A DNA stretch of 49,815 nucleotides from Acidobacteriota bacterium (GTDB taxonomy: Bacteria > Acidobacteriota > Thermoanaerobaculia > Multivoradales > JAHEKO01): the NCBI GenBank assembly GCA_029263375.1, contig JAJCXP010000077.1, forward strand, positions 1 through 49,815, written 5' to 3'. Under the pieces are notes generated by a model. That model was not told the DNA's origin. It worked only from the letters and a program-made list of their open reading frames with translations, and did no database searches. Position numbers and translations under genes: made by a program. Shown here in pieces: positions 41,205 to 49,815 of the stretch; within the stretch, counting starts at the first letter, position 1, and each line of letters starts with the position of its first letter.

Positions 41205-43394
41205 GTGAGAATAGCTGTCACATCGATCATCGGGCTTGTGCTTGCGGCCCTGGTCTGTACCGTCCCGGCATCGGCCGAGGACTGGCCCGCCTGGCGCGGA
41301 CCGGCCCACGACGGAACCTCAAAGGAGACCGGTCTGATCTCGAGTTGGTCACCCGAGGGCGAGAACCTGGTCTGGCGTCAGGACTTCGTCGGCCGTTCGA
41401 CGCCGGTCGTCCTCGACGGCCGCGTCTGCGCGAGCGGCCGCTCGGGCGAAGGCATCACCCGCCAGGAGATGGTCGCCTGCTTCGACGCCGAGACCGGCGC
41501 GAAGCTCTGGGAGTACAAGTTCAACGTCTACCACACGTCGGTGCCTTGGAACCGCGTGGGCTGGGGCAGCGTCACCGGCGATCCCGAGACCGGCTATGTC
41601 TACCACCAGGGCGTGGGCGGCTGGTTCCACTGCTTCGACAGCAGGACCGGCGAGATCGTCTGGAAGCGCTCGTTCCTCGAAGAGTACGGCTTCATGGAAG
41701 GGTACGGCGGTCGCACCCAGACCGCCCTGATCGACGAGGATCGGGTGATCATCACCTTCTCGAACACCAGTTGGGGGCCTGAGGGCAGGCCGTTGCACCG
41801 GATTCGCGCCTTCGACAAGCGCACCGGCGAGCAGTTCTGGGTGTCATCGCCGGCCGATTCCCAGGCTGACAAGAACACGCAGTCGACGCCCAACGTGATG
41901 GTGGTCGACGGCCAGCGCCTGATCGTCGCCGGCAACGGCGGCGGCGGCATCTACGCCGTCCAGGCGCGCACCGGCGTGCCCGTGTGGGGCTTCCAGCTCT
42001 CCAAGCGGGGCATCAACGTCTCGGTGGTCACCGACGGCAAGCGTGTCTACGGCGGCCACAGTGAAGAGAACGTCGACGAGGCCCAGATGGGCCGGGTGGT
42101 TGCCATCGACGCCGACGGCACGGGCGACGTGACCGCTTCGAAGGAGGCATGGAGGTTGCCGATCGGCTCGGGCTATCCGTCGCCGGCGCTTCACAACGGT
42201 CGCCTCTACGTCGCCGACAACTCCGCGAACCTGCACGCCATCGATGCCCAGAGCGGCAAGCAGATCTGGGAGGTCAACTACGGGCGCGTCGGCAAGGCGT
42301 CGCCGGTTGTGGCCGACGGCAAGATCTACGTCACCGAGGTCAACGGCAGGGTGGTGATCATCGAGCTCGGCGAGACCGAAGGCAAGATCCTCGACGCCGA
42401 CGTCGTCAAGACACCGGACGGACGGGACGCCGAGATCTACGGCTCGGTGGCGATCGCCTACGGCCGGATCTACTTCGCGACCGAAGAGGGCATCTACTGC
42501 CTCGGCGACAAGAACCGGGAGTTCTCGGTGACCGCCAGCGAAGCTCCGGCGCTCCCCGACGAGGGCACGCCAGGCCCGGTGGCGCGCCTCCAGGTCATTC
42601 CGGGGGACCTGATCGTCCACCCGGGAAGCACCGTCGACTTCCGAGTACGTGCGTTCGACGCCAAGGGCCGCGAAGTCACGGCGCCGGCGGTCGAATGGGC
42701 GACTGCTCTCGAAGGCGAGCTCGCGAACGGCCAGTACACAGCGCCGTTCCGCTCTTCGTTCTCGGGTCTGGTGACCGCCAAGGCCGGCGACCTGTCGGCC
42801 AACGCTCGCGTGCGTGTGCTTCAGAACCTGCCGATCCTCGAGGACTTCGAGGGCGTCGACCCCGGTGGTCGCCCGAACTACGAGATGGCGTACGGTGCGC
42901 GCTTCGAGGTCGAGGATCTCGATGGCAACCATGTAATGGCCAAGGGCCCGTCGCCGATCAAGATCCACCGCCACATCACGTTCCTCGGACGTCCCGACCT
43001 TTCGGACTACACCGTTCAGGGAGATGTGATGGCGACTCGTGACGGCCGCAAGGCAGGCGATATCGGCTTCATCAACAGCGGCTACACCATGGAGCTGCTC
43101 GGCGCCTACCAGATGATCCAGGTGCGCTCCTGGCAGTCGGAGCTGCGCATGATGCAGCAGATCGATTTCCCGTTCGAGTTCGGCGCCTGGTACACCATGA
43201 AGATGAGGGTGGAACAGCAGGACGGCAAGGCGATCATCAAGGGCAAGGTTTGGCCCAAGGGTGAGGCCGAGCCTGACGCCTGGTCGATCACCGTCGAAGA
43301 CCCCCTGCCGATCGAGCAGGGTGCCCCGGGGCTGTCCGGCTTCTCGCCGGCGCCGATCTACTACGACAACATTTCCATTACGAGTAATCGATAA
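41205..43394 (+). CDS. Exported PQQ-like beta-propeller protein with C-terminal sugar-binding-like domain
   Basis: A 729-residue protein starting at GTG with AAGGAG upstream and a signal peptide ending PASAEDWPAWRGP. Residues about 25-440 are propeller blades of the BamB/PQQ-like type (CFDAETGAKLWEYKF, FDSRTGEIVWKRSF, AIDAQSGKQIWEVNYG). There is no haem motif and no clear PQQ cysteine pair, so cofactor binding is doubtful. Residues about 460-540 look Ig-like (VIPGDLIVHPGSTVDFRVRAF), and the last 190 form a jelly-roll-type domain (DFEGVDPGGRPNYEMAYGARF). It heads the operon to the end of the window. Confidence 0.88.
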   Translation: MRIAVTSIIGLVLAALVCTVPASAEDWPAWRGPAHDGTSKETGLISSWSPEGENLVWRQDFVGRSTPVVLDGRVCASGRSGEGITRQEMVACFDAETGAKLWEYKFNVYHTSVPWNRVGWGSVTGDPETGYVYHQGVGGWFHCFDSRTGEIVWKRSFLEEYGFMEGYGGRTQTALIDEDRVIITFSNTSWGPEGRPLHRIRAFDKRTGEQFWVSSPADSQADKNTQSTPNVMVVDGQRLIVAGNGGGGIYAVQARTGVPVWGFQLSKRGINVSVVTDGKRVYGGHSEENVDEAQMGRVVAIDADGTGDVTASKEAWRLPIGSGYPSPALHNGRLYVADNSANLHAIDAQSGKQIWEVNYGRVGKASPVVADGKIYVTEVNGRVVIIELGETEGKILDADVVKTPDGRDAEIYGSVAIAYGRIYFATEEGIYCLGDKNREFSVTASEAPALPDEGTPGPVARLQVIPGDLIVHPGSTVDFRVRAFDAKGREVTAPAVEWATALEGELANGQYTAPFRSSFSGLVTAKAGDLSANARVRVLQNLPILEDFEGVDPGGRPNYEMAYGARFEVEDLDGNHVMAKGPSPIKIHRHITFLGRPDLSDYTVQGDVMATRDGRKAGDIGFINSGYTMELLGAYQMIQVRSWQSELRMMQQIDFPFEFGAWYTMKMRVEQQDGKAIIKGKVWPKGEAEPDAWSITVEDPLPIEQGAPGLSGFSPAPIYYDNISITSNR

Positions 43395-44888
43395 ATGACA
43401 CAGAGACCTTTGAAATTCGTTTTCCTGATTCCGCTGCTGGCCGCGGTCGCCCTGTCGGGCGCCGTCGCCGAGAAGATCCCCGACGACGTCGGCATGTACG
43501 GCGGCACGCCGTCGCGCAACATGGTCTCGGACGAGACCGGGCTGCCCTCGACCTGGAACCTCTCCACCGGTGAGAACGTCAAGTGGCGCCAGCCGCTCGG
43601 ATCGCAGTCGTACGGCGGCCCGGTGATCGCCGGGGGTAAGGTATACGCCGGCACCAACAACGAAGGCGCGCGCAACCCCGCAATCACCGGCGACCGCGGC
43701 AACGTCATGGCGTTCGAGGTCGAAACCGGTAAGTTCCTCTGGCAGGCCGCGCACGCCAAGCTCTCGTCCGGGCGTGTCCACGATTGGCCGCTCCAGGGTG
43801 TCTGCGCGGCGCCCTACGTGGAAGGCGATCGCCTCTACTACGTCTCCAATCAGGCCGAGCTGATCGCCTCCGACACCGAGGGCTTCCTCGACGGCGAGAA
43901 CGACGGTCCGTTCACGGCCGAGGAGCACGCCACCAAAATCGACGAGGACATCATCTGGAAGCTCGACATGATCGACGAGCTCGACGTCTTCCCCCACAAC
44001 CTGGCGGTCGGTAGCCCGGTGGTGGTCGACGACCTGATCTTCACCGTCACCGGCAACGGCGTCGACGAAGGTCACGTCACGATCCCGGCGCCGTTCGCGC
44101 CCAGCTTCATCGCCGTCAACAAGAAGACCGGTGAGCTGGTGTGGGAGAGCGCCGCGCCCGGAACCAAGATCCTTCACGGCTCCTGGTCGAACCCGGCGTA
44201 CGGCGTGATCGGCGGCGTGCCGCAGATCATCTTCCCGGGCGGCGACGGCTGGCTCTATTCGTTCGAGCCCAAGACCGGAAAGGAGCTGTGGCGCTTCGAC
44301 TGCAACCCGAAGGACTCGAAGTGGTCGCTCGGCGGCCAGGGCTCGCGTAACAACATCGTGTCGACGCCGGTGGTCTACAAGGACCGCGTCTACATCGGCG
44401 TCGGTCAGGATCCCGAGCACGGTGAGGGCGTCGGACACTTCTACGCGATCGACGCCACCAAGCGTGGCGACATCAGCGAGGGTGGAGCCGTCTGGCACAT
44501 CAGCGAAGGCGACTTCGGCGATTCGGACGCCTTCCACCGCACCATCTCGACCGCCGCGATCGCAGACGACATCGTGTATATCGCTGACCTGTCCGGGTTT
44601 CTCTACGCGCTGGACGCGAACTCCGGTGAGCACTTCTGGACCTACGACCTCTTCGCCGCAGTCTGGGGCTCGGCCTACGTCGCCGACGGCAAGATCTACA
44701 TCGGTGACGAGGACGGCGACGTCGCGGTGCTCAAGGCCGGCAAGGGCAAGGACGGCGAGGCCGAGTTGATCTCGGAGTTCAACATGGGCAGCTCGGTCTA
44801 CACCACGCCGGTGGCGCGCGACGGCGTGCTCTACATCATGAGCCGCAACACCCTGTTCGCGCTCGCCCAGGGCGCCACGGAGAAGTAG
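43395..44888 (+). CDS. Exported PQQ-like beta-propeller protein
   Basis: A 497-residue protein whose ATG directly follows the TAA of the previous gene. It has a signal peptide (FVFLIPLLAAVALSGAVA), then propeller blades with the recurring A-x-[DE]-x-x-TG-x-x-x-W block (VNKKTGELVWESAAPGTK, EPKTGKELWRFDCNPKD, ALDANSGEHFWTYDL). The propeller makes up nearly the whole protein. Its family includes quinoprotein-like and scaffold proteins. Its paired position with the upstream propeller suggests a periplasmic complex. Confidence 0.88.
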   Translation: MTQRPLKFVFLIPLLAAVALSGAVAEKIPDDVGMYGGTPSRNMVSDETGLPSTWNLSTGENVKWRQPLGSQSYGGPVIAGGKVYAGTNNEGARNPAITGDRGNVMAFEVETGKFLWQAAHAKLSSGRVHDWPLQGVCAAPYVEGDRLYYVSNQAELIASDTEGFLDGENDGPFTAEEHATKIDEDIIWKLDMIDELDVFPHNLAVGSPVVVDDLIFTVTGNGVDEGHVTIPAPFAPSFIAVNKKTGELVWESAAPGTKILHGSWSNPAYGVIGGVPQIIFPGGDGWLYSFEPKTGKELWRFDCNPKDSKWSLGGQGSRNNIVSTPVVYKDRVYIGVGQDPEHGEGVGHFYAIDATKRGDISEGGAVWHISEGDFGDSDAFHRTISTAAIADDIVYIADLSGFLYALDANSGEHFWTYDLFAAVWGSAYVADGKIYIGDEDGDVAVLKAGKGKDGEAELISEFNMGSSVYTTPVARDGVLYIMSRNTLFALAQGATEK

Positions 44889-44892
44889 GCGG

Positions 44893-45966
44893 GTGGGTCT
44901 CGACGAGAAGGTCCAAGCCGCCCGCGAGCGCCTCGACGCGCACGTCAGGGAGATGGTCGAGTGGCATTTCAATCCCGAGAGCGGCTGCAAGTTCTGGCTC
45001 GACCATGCCGCGAAGCTCGACTTCGATCCGCGCGAGAAGATCCATGGTTACGACGATCTGAGGATCCTCGGACACTTCGAGGACGAGTGGCTGCGTGGCG
45101 GACCGGTGCGCCGGTGGGTGCCCAAGGCGCTCGCCGACCAGCCGCTCTACGTGTTCGAAACCGGCGGCTCGACCGGGCTGCCCAAGAGCCGGGTCAACAT
45201 CCGCGATTTTCAGACCGACTACGAGCTCTTCAGCGACACGCTCTCTGACGAGACCTTCCCCAGGGGCGCCGACTGGCTGATGCTCGGACCGACCGGCCCG
45301 CGGCGTCTCAGGTTAGCGATCGAGCATCTGGCGCAGCATCGCGGCGGCATCGCGTTCCACGTCGACCTCGACCCGCGATGGGTCAACCGGATGATCAAGG
45401 CCGGCAACCACCAGGGGCTCCAGGACTACAAAGATCACGTGACCGACCAGGGGCTCAAGATCCTGCGCGGTCACGACAACGTCCAGTGCCTGTTCACGAC
45501 CCCGAAGCTGCTCGAAGCACTCTGCGAGAAAGTGTCGCTGTCGAAGCTCGGCATCAAGGGCATCTTCTGCGGCGGCACCGAGATGAACGCTCAGTTCAAC
45601 CGCTTTGCGCGCGAGGAGCTGGTGCCGGGCGTCGACTTCATCCCGACCTACGGCAACACGCTGATGGGCCTCGCCTGCTGCAAGCCGTACGACCCGGCCG
45701 ACAACTACGCGATCACCTACTACGCGCCGGCGCCGCGGGCGATCTTCGAGATCGTCGATCCCGACGACCCGGAGCGCCTGGTCGACTACGACGAGGTCGG
45801 CAGGGTCATGCTCACGACGCTCACCAAGGAGTTCTTCATGCCGCGCTTCCTCGAGCGGGACGAGGGCGTGCGCGCCCGGCCGATCGAGCCCTACCCGTGG
45901 GACGGCGTGACCAACCTCGGTCTGCTGACCCAGCTCTCGGACAGCGTCGTCGTAGGAGTGTACTGA
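44893..45966 (+). CDS. Adenylate-forming enzyme, PaaK/LuxE-like, lacking the C-terminal lid
   Basis: A 357-residue protein starting at GTG, 4 bases after the propeller stop. It has the P-loop-like motif YVFETGGSTGLPKSR (about 89-103), then LFTTPKLLEAL, FCGGTEMN and YGNTLMG, and ends soon after TTLTKEFFMPRFLERDEG. These are the adenylation-domain motifs of phenylacetate-CoA ligase relatives. The small C-terminal lid with the catalytic lysine is missing, as in LuxE-type acyl-protein synthetases. It should activate a carboxylic acid as acyl-AMP and pass it on, most simply to the next gene's reductase. Its stop overlaps that gene's ATG (TGATG). Confidence 0.8.
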   Translation: MGLDEKVQAARERLDAHVREMVEWHFNPESGCKFWLDHAAKLDFDPREKIHGYDDLRILGHFEDEWLRGGPVRRWVPKALADQPLYVFETGGSTGLPKSRVNIRDFQTDYELFSDTLSDETFPRGADWLMLGPTGPRRLRLAIEHLAQHRGGIAFHVDLDPRWVNRMIKAGNHQGLQDYKDHVTDQGLKILRGHDNVQCLFTTPKLLEALCEKVSLSKLGIKGIFCGGTEMNAQFNRFAREELVPGVDFIPTYGNTLMGLACCKPYDPADNYAITYYAPAPRAIFEIVDPDDPERLVDYDEVGRVMLTTLTKEFFMPRFLERDEGVRARPIEPYPWDGVTNLGLLTQLSDSVVVGVY

Positions 45967-47393
45967 TGCTTCACATTCCGGTCCTGCGCCGCGGCGAGCC
46001 GTATCGCAGCTTGAACGTCAACGTGCTCAAGGACATCCGCACGGGCGAGCCGGTGACCGAGGTCAGCCAGGCGAACCCGGGCCTGATCGTGCGCGACCTC
46101 GCTCGGGTCGGCGAAGCCCGGCGCGAGCTCGAAGCGTTCTCGGTCGCCGAACTGCTCGAGATCTGCAAGCGCGCCGCCGACCTGTTCCTCAACGGTGACC
46201 TGCCGGTCGGCGACGACAGCCAGAGTCCGGACGACTACGTGCGCGGGCTGTCGGCGACCACCGGCCTGCCCGAGGCGCTGGCGCGCAAGAACATGACCAA
46301 GTCGCACTACGTGCTGGACGAAATGGAGACCGTGCTCGGCGGCCTGACCCGCGGCCTCGATCTCGAGATCCTGGATCGCGGATGGGGCTCGCAGCAAGGG
46401 CGCCGCGTCTCCTACCGGCGCGAAACCGACGTCCTGGGCGCGGTGCTGCCCAGCAACTCGCCGGGAGTGCACGCGCTCTGGCTGCCGGCGATCCCGCTCA
46501 AGGTGACGCTGGCGCTCAAACCCGGCCGCCAGGAGCCGTGGACGCCGCACCGCATCGCGCAGGCGTTCATCGCCGCCGGCTGTCCACGCTCAGCGTTCGG
46601 CTTCTACCCGACCGACTACGCCGGCGCCGGCGAAATCCTCCAGCGCACCGATCGCTGCCTGCTCTATGGCGACACCACCACGGTCTCGAAATGGCGTGCC
46701 AAGCCGGGAGTGCAGATCCACGGACCGGGCTGGAGCAAGGTCGTCGTCGCCGGCGGTGAGGCCGAGCGCTGGCAGGATCATCTCGAGATCATGGCCGCCT
46801 CGGTGGCCGACAACGGCGGCCGTTCCTGCGTCAACGCCTCGGGCGTCTGGACGACTTCGAACGGTCGCGCGATCGCCGAGGCGCTCGCCGAACGTCTGGC
46901 GCAGATCGAGGCCCTGCCACTCGACCATCCGGACGCCAAGCTCGCGGCGATGCCCAGCCTGGAGGCGGCACAGAAGCTCTCCGACTACATCGACGCCCGA
47001 CTCGGCGCCGGTGCCGAGGACGTCACCGCTCGGTTCCGGCCCGAGGGTCGGGTCGCAGAAGCGGGCGGCTGCGCCTTTGTCCTGCCGACGGTCATCCATT
47101 GCGCCGATTCGAGTCACGAGCTGGCCCACGCCGAGTTTCTCTTCCCGTTCGTCTCGGTGGTCGAGGTCGAGCGTGACGCGCTGCTCGAGCGAATGGGGCC
47201 GAGCCTCGTGGTCAGCGCTGTCACCGACGATCGGGAGCTCATGCAGGAGATCCTGACCGCAACCAACGTCGAGCGCCTGAACCTGGGCTCGATGCCCACC
47301 AGTCACGTCTCGTGGGATCAGCCTCACGAGGGCAACCTGTTCGAGCATCTCTACCGACAGCGCGCGATCGCGGGCCCCGGGATCGCCGCCTAG
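45966..47393 (+). CDS. Aldehyde dehydrogenase superfamily, LuxC-like acyl reductase
   Basis: The ATG at 45966 overlaps the previous stop; an upstream frame that runs back to 45378 is antisense-like and rejected. The 475-residue protein has the nucleotide-binding region VLGAVLPSNSPGVHALWLPAIPLKVTLALKP (about 160-190) and the catalytic cysteine in NGGRSCVNASGVW (near 287). The length and layout resemble LuxC acyl-CoA reductases. It would reduce an activated acyl group to an aldehyde, or oxidise an aldehyde. The chain length and acceptor are unknown. Confidence 0.8.
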   Translation: MLHIPVLRRGEPYRSLNVNVLKDIRTGEPVTEVSQANPGLIVRDLARVGEARRELEAFSVAELLEICKRAADLFLNGDLPVGDDSQSPDDYVRGLSATTGLPEALARKNMTKSHYVLDEMETVLGGLTRGLDLEILDRGWGSQQGRRVSYRRETDVLGAVLPSNSPGVHALWLPAIPLKVTLALKPGRQEPWTPHRIAQAFIAAGCPRSAFGFYPTDYAGAGEILQRTDRCLLYGDTTTVSKWRAKPGVQIHGPGWSKVVVAGGEAERWQDHLEIMAASVADNGGRSCVNASGVWTTSNGRAIAEALAERLAQIEALPLDHPDAKLAAMPSLEAAQKLSDYIDARLGAGAEDVTARFRPEGRVAEAGGCAFVLPTVIHCADSSHELAHAEFLFPFVSVVEVERDALLERMGPSLVVSAVTDDRELMQEILTATNVERLNLGSMPTSHVSWDQPHEGNLFEHLYRQRAIAGPGIAA

Positions 47394-47425
47394 GCCGAAA
47401 CCGGCCGCGAACTCTGGGCGGCAAG

Positions 47426-48622
47426 ATGCCGTACAAGAGTCAGGTTGAACCGATGGCGCCTACCCCCAAGATCGAGACGGCAATACCGACCGGCGACCGT
47501 TGGCGGACGGAGCTCGGCGGCATCGATCTGACCTACGGTCCGGGCAGGCTCGACGACCTCGGCGAGCTGGCTCGCGACCTGGGCGCGACGCGAGTCCTCC
47601 TGGTCGCTGACGGCGGTCTGCGTGCCGACCGTCACATCGAGCGCGCGGAGGCGGCCCTCGCGGGCGCAACCCTCGAGGTCACGACCTTCGACGAGATCTT
47701 CCCCAACCCGACGACCGAGCTGGTCGCACGGGCGACCGAGATCGCCCGGCAGCACGAGGTCGACCTGATCGTCGGCATGGGCGGCGGCAGCGCAATGGAT
47801 TGCGCCAAGGCGGTCAACTTCCTGCTCACCAACGGCGGCCGGATGGAGGACTACTGGGGCTACGGCAAGACGTCCCGGCCGATGCTGCCTTCGATCGGCG
47901 TGCCGACGACCGCCGGCACCGGCAGCGAGGCTCAGTCCTACACGCTGATCACCCAGGCCGAGAGCGGGCGCAAGATGGCCTGCGGCGCTCCGGGGGCGGC
48001 GTTCAAGAAGGTGATCCTCGATGCGCACCTGACGCTCTCCGCGCCCCGCGAGACCAAAGCCGCCGCGGGGATCGACGCGATCTCGCACGCGCTCGAGAGT
48101 CACGTCACCAAGGGTCGGTCGGACGCCTCCAAGGCGCTCTCGAGCGAAGCTTGGCGGTTGCTCGAGACCAGCTTCGAAGCCAGCCTGACCGGCGACCGGG
48201 AGCTCGACGAGATGGTGCGAACGCGCGGCCGGATGCTGATTGGCGCCCACCTCGCCGGCGCCGCAATCGAGGCGTCGATGCTTGGCGCCGCCCACGCCGG
48301 CGCCAACCCGCTGACCGCGCGTCACAACGTGATCCACGGCGTCGCGGTGGGGCTGATGCTGCCGCACGTCATCCGATTCAACGCCGCCGAGGTCGAAATG
48401 GAGTACCGAGAGCTCTGGCCCGCTGGCGCCGAGTCGCTCGCCGCCAGGGTCGAGGAGCTGCGCACTCTCGCGGGCCTGCCGGCGACCCTCGGGGAATGCG
48501 GCGTACCCCGCGGCTCGTTATCCGAACTAGCTAGACTCGCCACCGACGAGTGGACCGGCGACCACAACCCGCGCTCGCTGAGTGAGCAGGACTTCCTGGA
48601 CCTTTATGAAGCCGCCTACTAG
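47426..48622 (+). CDS. Iron-containing alcohol dehydrogenase
   Basis: About 398 residues from the ATG at 47426; an in-frame ATG at 47453 (9 codons later) is equally possible, since neither has a strong Shine-Dalgarno. It has the nucleotide motif LIVGMGGGSAMDCAKAVNF, the family block PSIGVPTTAGTGSEAQSYTLIT, and the metal ligands in GIDAISHALES (Asp, His) and HNVIHGVAVGLMLPHVI (two His). It interconverts an aldehyde and an alcohol with NAD(P)H and so would act after the upstream reductase. Confidence 0.92.
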   Translation: MPYKSQVEPMAPTPKIETAIPTGDRWRTELGGIDLTYGPGRLDDLGELARDLGATRVLLVADGGLRADRHIERAEAALAGATLEVTTFDEIFPNPTTELVARATEIARQHEVDLIVGMGGGSAMDCAKAVNFLLTNGGRMEDYWGYGKTSRPMLPSIGVPTTAGTGSEAQSYTLITQAESGRKMACGAPGAAFKKVILDAHLTLSAPRETKAAAGIDAISHALESHVTKGRSDASKALSSEAWRLLETSFEASLTGDRELDEMVRTRGRMLIGAHLAGAAIEASMLGAAHAGANPLTARHNVIHGVAVGLMLPHVIRFNAAEVEMEYRELWPAGAESLAARVEELRTLAGLPATLGECGVPRGSLSELARLATDEWTGDHNPRSLSEQDFLDLYEAAY

Positions 48623-49757
48623 ATCAATGATTCATCCCTCCCCTATCCGTTGGCGGACCGCCCTGGTGGTCGGCGCCGCTCTCCTGCTGCCCTTCACGGC
48701 CCCGACGCTCGCCGACTGGCCCTCGTTCCGCGGCGACTCGGGTCTCACCGGCGTGAGCAAACCGCTTCCTGGCAAGCTCATGCCGGTCTGGACGTACGAG
48801 GCCGGCGACGCGATCGAGTCGACGGCGGCGATCGTCGGCGGCAGCGTCTACGTCGCCTCGCTCGATGGCAAGCTCCACGCTCTCGACCTCGAGACCGGCA
48901 ACGTACGCTGGACCCATACCAGCGAGGACGAGATCAAGAGCTCACCGTCGGTCCAAGGGGGCGTGGTCTATTTCGGCGACGAGGGCGGAGTCTTCCACGC
49001 GCTCGACGCCGCCACCGGCGAGGTCAAGTGGACGTTCCAGACCGACGCCGGCATCATCTCGTCGGCCAACTTCTTCGACAGTAGGGTGATCTTCGGCTCC
49101 TACGACAACTTCCTCTACGCGCTCGAGACCGCCGACGGCTCACTCGCCTGGAAGATCGAGACCGACAACTACGTCCACGCCACCCCGGCGGTCGTCGACG
49201 GCTTCACCTACTTCGCAGGCTGCGACGGCTTGTTCCGTAAGGTCCGGCTGACCGACGGCGTCGAGGTCGCGAGCGTTCAGCTCGACGGCTACGTCGCCGG
49301 CAGTGCCGCCGTCCTCGGCAAGCACGCGTTCGTCGGCACCTTCGAGAACACCGTGCTCGCGGTCGACACCGAGAAAGCCGAGATCGCCTGGCGCTACCAG
49401 CACTCCGACCGCGAGTTTCCGTTCTACTCATCGCCCGCGGTGACCGCTACGCACGTCATCATCGGCGGCCGCGACAAGCTGGTGCATGCCATCGACGCCA
49501 AGACCGGCGAGGGTCGCTGGACCCACTCGACCCGCGCCCGCATCGACGCTTCGCCGGTGATCGCCGGCAACCGGGTGTTCATCGCCTCGAAAGACGGCGA
49601 TCTTCAGGCGCTGGATCTCGGCTCGGGCGAGATCGCCTGGAACTTCGACACCGGCTCGGCGATCACCGCTTCGGCGGCGATCTCTGACGGTTATCTGGTC
49701 ATCGGCACCCTCGATGGCCTGCTCTATGGCTTCAAGGCCCAGGAGGCGGGATCGTGA
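48606..49757 (+). CDS. Exported PQQ-like beta-propeller protein (BamB-like)
   Basis: About 383 residues from the ATG at 48606, which overlaps the end of the dehydrogenase gene; ATG 48627 is an alternative. The signal peptide ends ALLLPFTAPTLADWPSFRGDSG. The mature part is made of seven or eight short blades with the block AxDxxTGxxxWxxxT (ALDLETGNVRWTHTSED, ALDAATGEVKWTFQTDA, ALETADGSLAWKIETD, AIDAKTGEGRWTHSTRA, ALDLGSGEIAWNFDTG). It is the third propeller of the operon. It ends in TGA overlapping the next start. Confidence 0.9.
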   Translation: MKPPTRSMIHPSPIRWRTALVVGAALLLPFTAPTLADWPSFRGDSGLTGVSKPLPGKLMPVWTYEAGDAIESTAAIVGGSVYVASLDGKLHALDLETGNVRWTHTSEDEIKSSPSVQGGVVYFGDEGGVFHALDAATGEVKWTFQTDAGIISSANFFDSRVIFGSYDNFLYALETADGSLAWKIETDNYVHATPAVVDGFTYFAGCDGLFRKVRLTDGVEVASVQLDGYVAGSAAVLGKHAFVGTFENTVLAVDTEKAEIAWRYQHSDREFPFYSSPAVTATHVIIGGRDKLVHAIDAKTGEGRWTHSTRARIDASPVIAGNRVFIASKDGDLQALDLGSGEIAWNFDTGSAITASAAISDGYLVIGTLDGLLYGFKAQEAGS

Positions 49758-49815
49758 CCAATCTGCCCGAGCCCGCGACCGCTGGCATCCAGACCGACAA
49801 GAAGGGCGCCGAAGG
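49754..49815 (+). CDS. Start of the next operon gene (runs off the window)
   Basis: The GTG at 49754 overlaps the previous TGA (GTGA), and AGGAGGCGGG lies directly upstream. The 20 visible codons read MTNLPEPATAGIQTDKKGAE, which is hydrophilic and lacks a signal peptide. The overlap and Shine-Dalgarno make it a real, co-translated gene, but the product cannot be told from this much. Confidence 0.75.
   Translation, partial: MTNLPEPATAGIQTDKKGAE

Noticed and set aside
41205-44888. True PQQ-dependent alcohol dehydrogenases
   Set aside because: Propeller blade motifs are clear, but the haem-binding CxxCH and the adjacent-cysteine PQQ site of quinoprotein dehydrogenases are not seen.
41844-44990. 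1048-residue open frame on the minus strand opposite the two propeller genes
   Set aside because: It mirrors two clear exported propeller genes; the composition (Val/Asp/His/Arg) is typical of an antisense shadow.

Overview
The window is a 49.8-kb piece of a high-GC (about 65-68% by eye) Gram-negative bacterial chromosome with dense coding, many overlapping start/stop pairs and no rRNA, tRNA, CRISPR array, integrase or transposase that I could recognise. The gene content (Pkn-type Ser/Thr kinases carrying TolB-like propellers, a GWxTD-domain protein, M16/M14/M24 exported peptidases, PQQ-like propellers, TPR paralogue-type proteins) suggests Acidobacteriota, perhaps Thermoanaerobaculia or a relative. 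That placement is inference from family content, not from a marker gene.

Layout. (1) 1-2.9 kb: start of a lipoprotein gene, an EVE-domain gene, and a phage-tail-fibre-like surface protein (S74 chaperone domain, nine 17-residue repeats) sitting between two partial duplications of the flanking DNA. (2) 2.2-4.1 kb (minus): GWxTD protein and a LivJ-type binding lipoprotein. (3) 4.2-10.1 kb (plus): small zinc-ribbon-like protein, an active/inactive M16 peptidase pair, a DEAD-box helicase and an exported thioredoxin-domain protein. (4) 10.2-29.9 kb: a nearly unbroken minus-strand block. In transcription order it holds a 59-residue protein, TerC, AraC-MGMT repair protein, VapBC, a two-domain amidohydrolase, a kinase-propeller receptor, a LuxR/TPR regulator, an RND efflux operon (adaptor, pump, outer membrane channel), and an overlapping trio of TMEM175 channel, TPR metallopeptidase and RCK potassium channel. 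(5) 29.7-31.6 kb: a TPR-type gene with a clear sigma70 promoter, a coupled 59-codon downstream gene, and upstream two short related peptide-like ORFs with near-perfect Shine-Dalgarno sequences. (6) 31.6-39.8 kb (plus): membrane protein, M14 carboxypeptidase-like protein, beta-helix surface protein, M24 aminopeptidase, LolA/TPR protein. (7) 39.8-49.8 kb: a zinc alcohol dehydrogenase (minus), then a tightly packed plus-strand operon of PQQ-like propellers with a LuxE/PaaK-like adenylating enzyme, an aldehyde dehydrogenase/LuxC-like reductase and an iron alcohol dehydrogenase.

How the genes may work together. The last operon looks like a carboxylic acid to aldehyde to alcohol path (or the reverse) tied to exported propeller proteins; this is the best candidate for an undescribed system here. 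The short-peptide/TPR locus at 29.7-31.6 kb is the second. The channel-peptidase-channel trio and the duplicated DNA around the S74 protein are the other items that ordinary annotation would miss.
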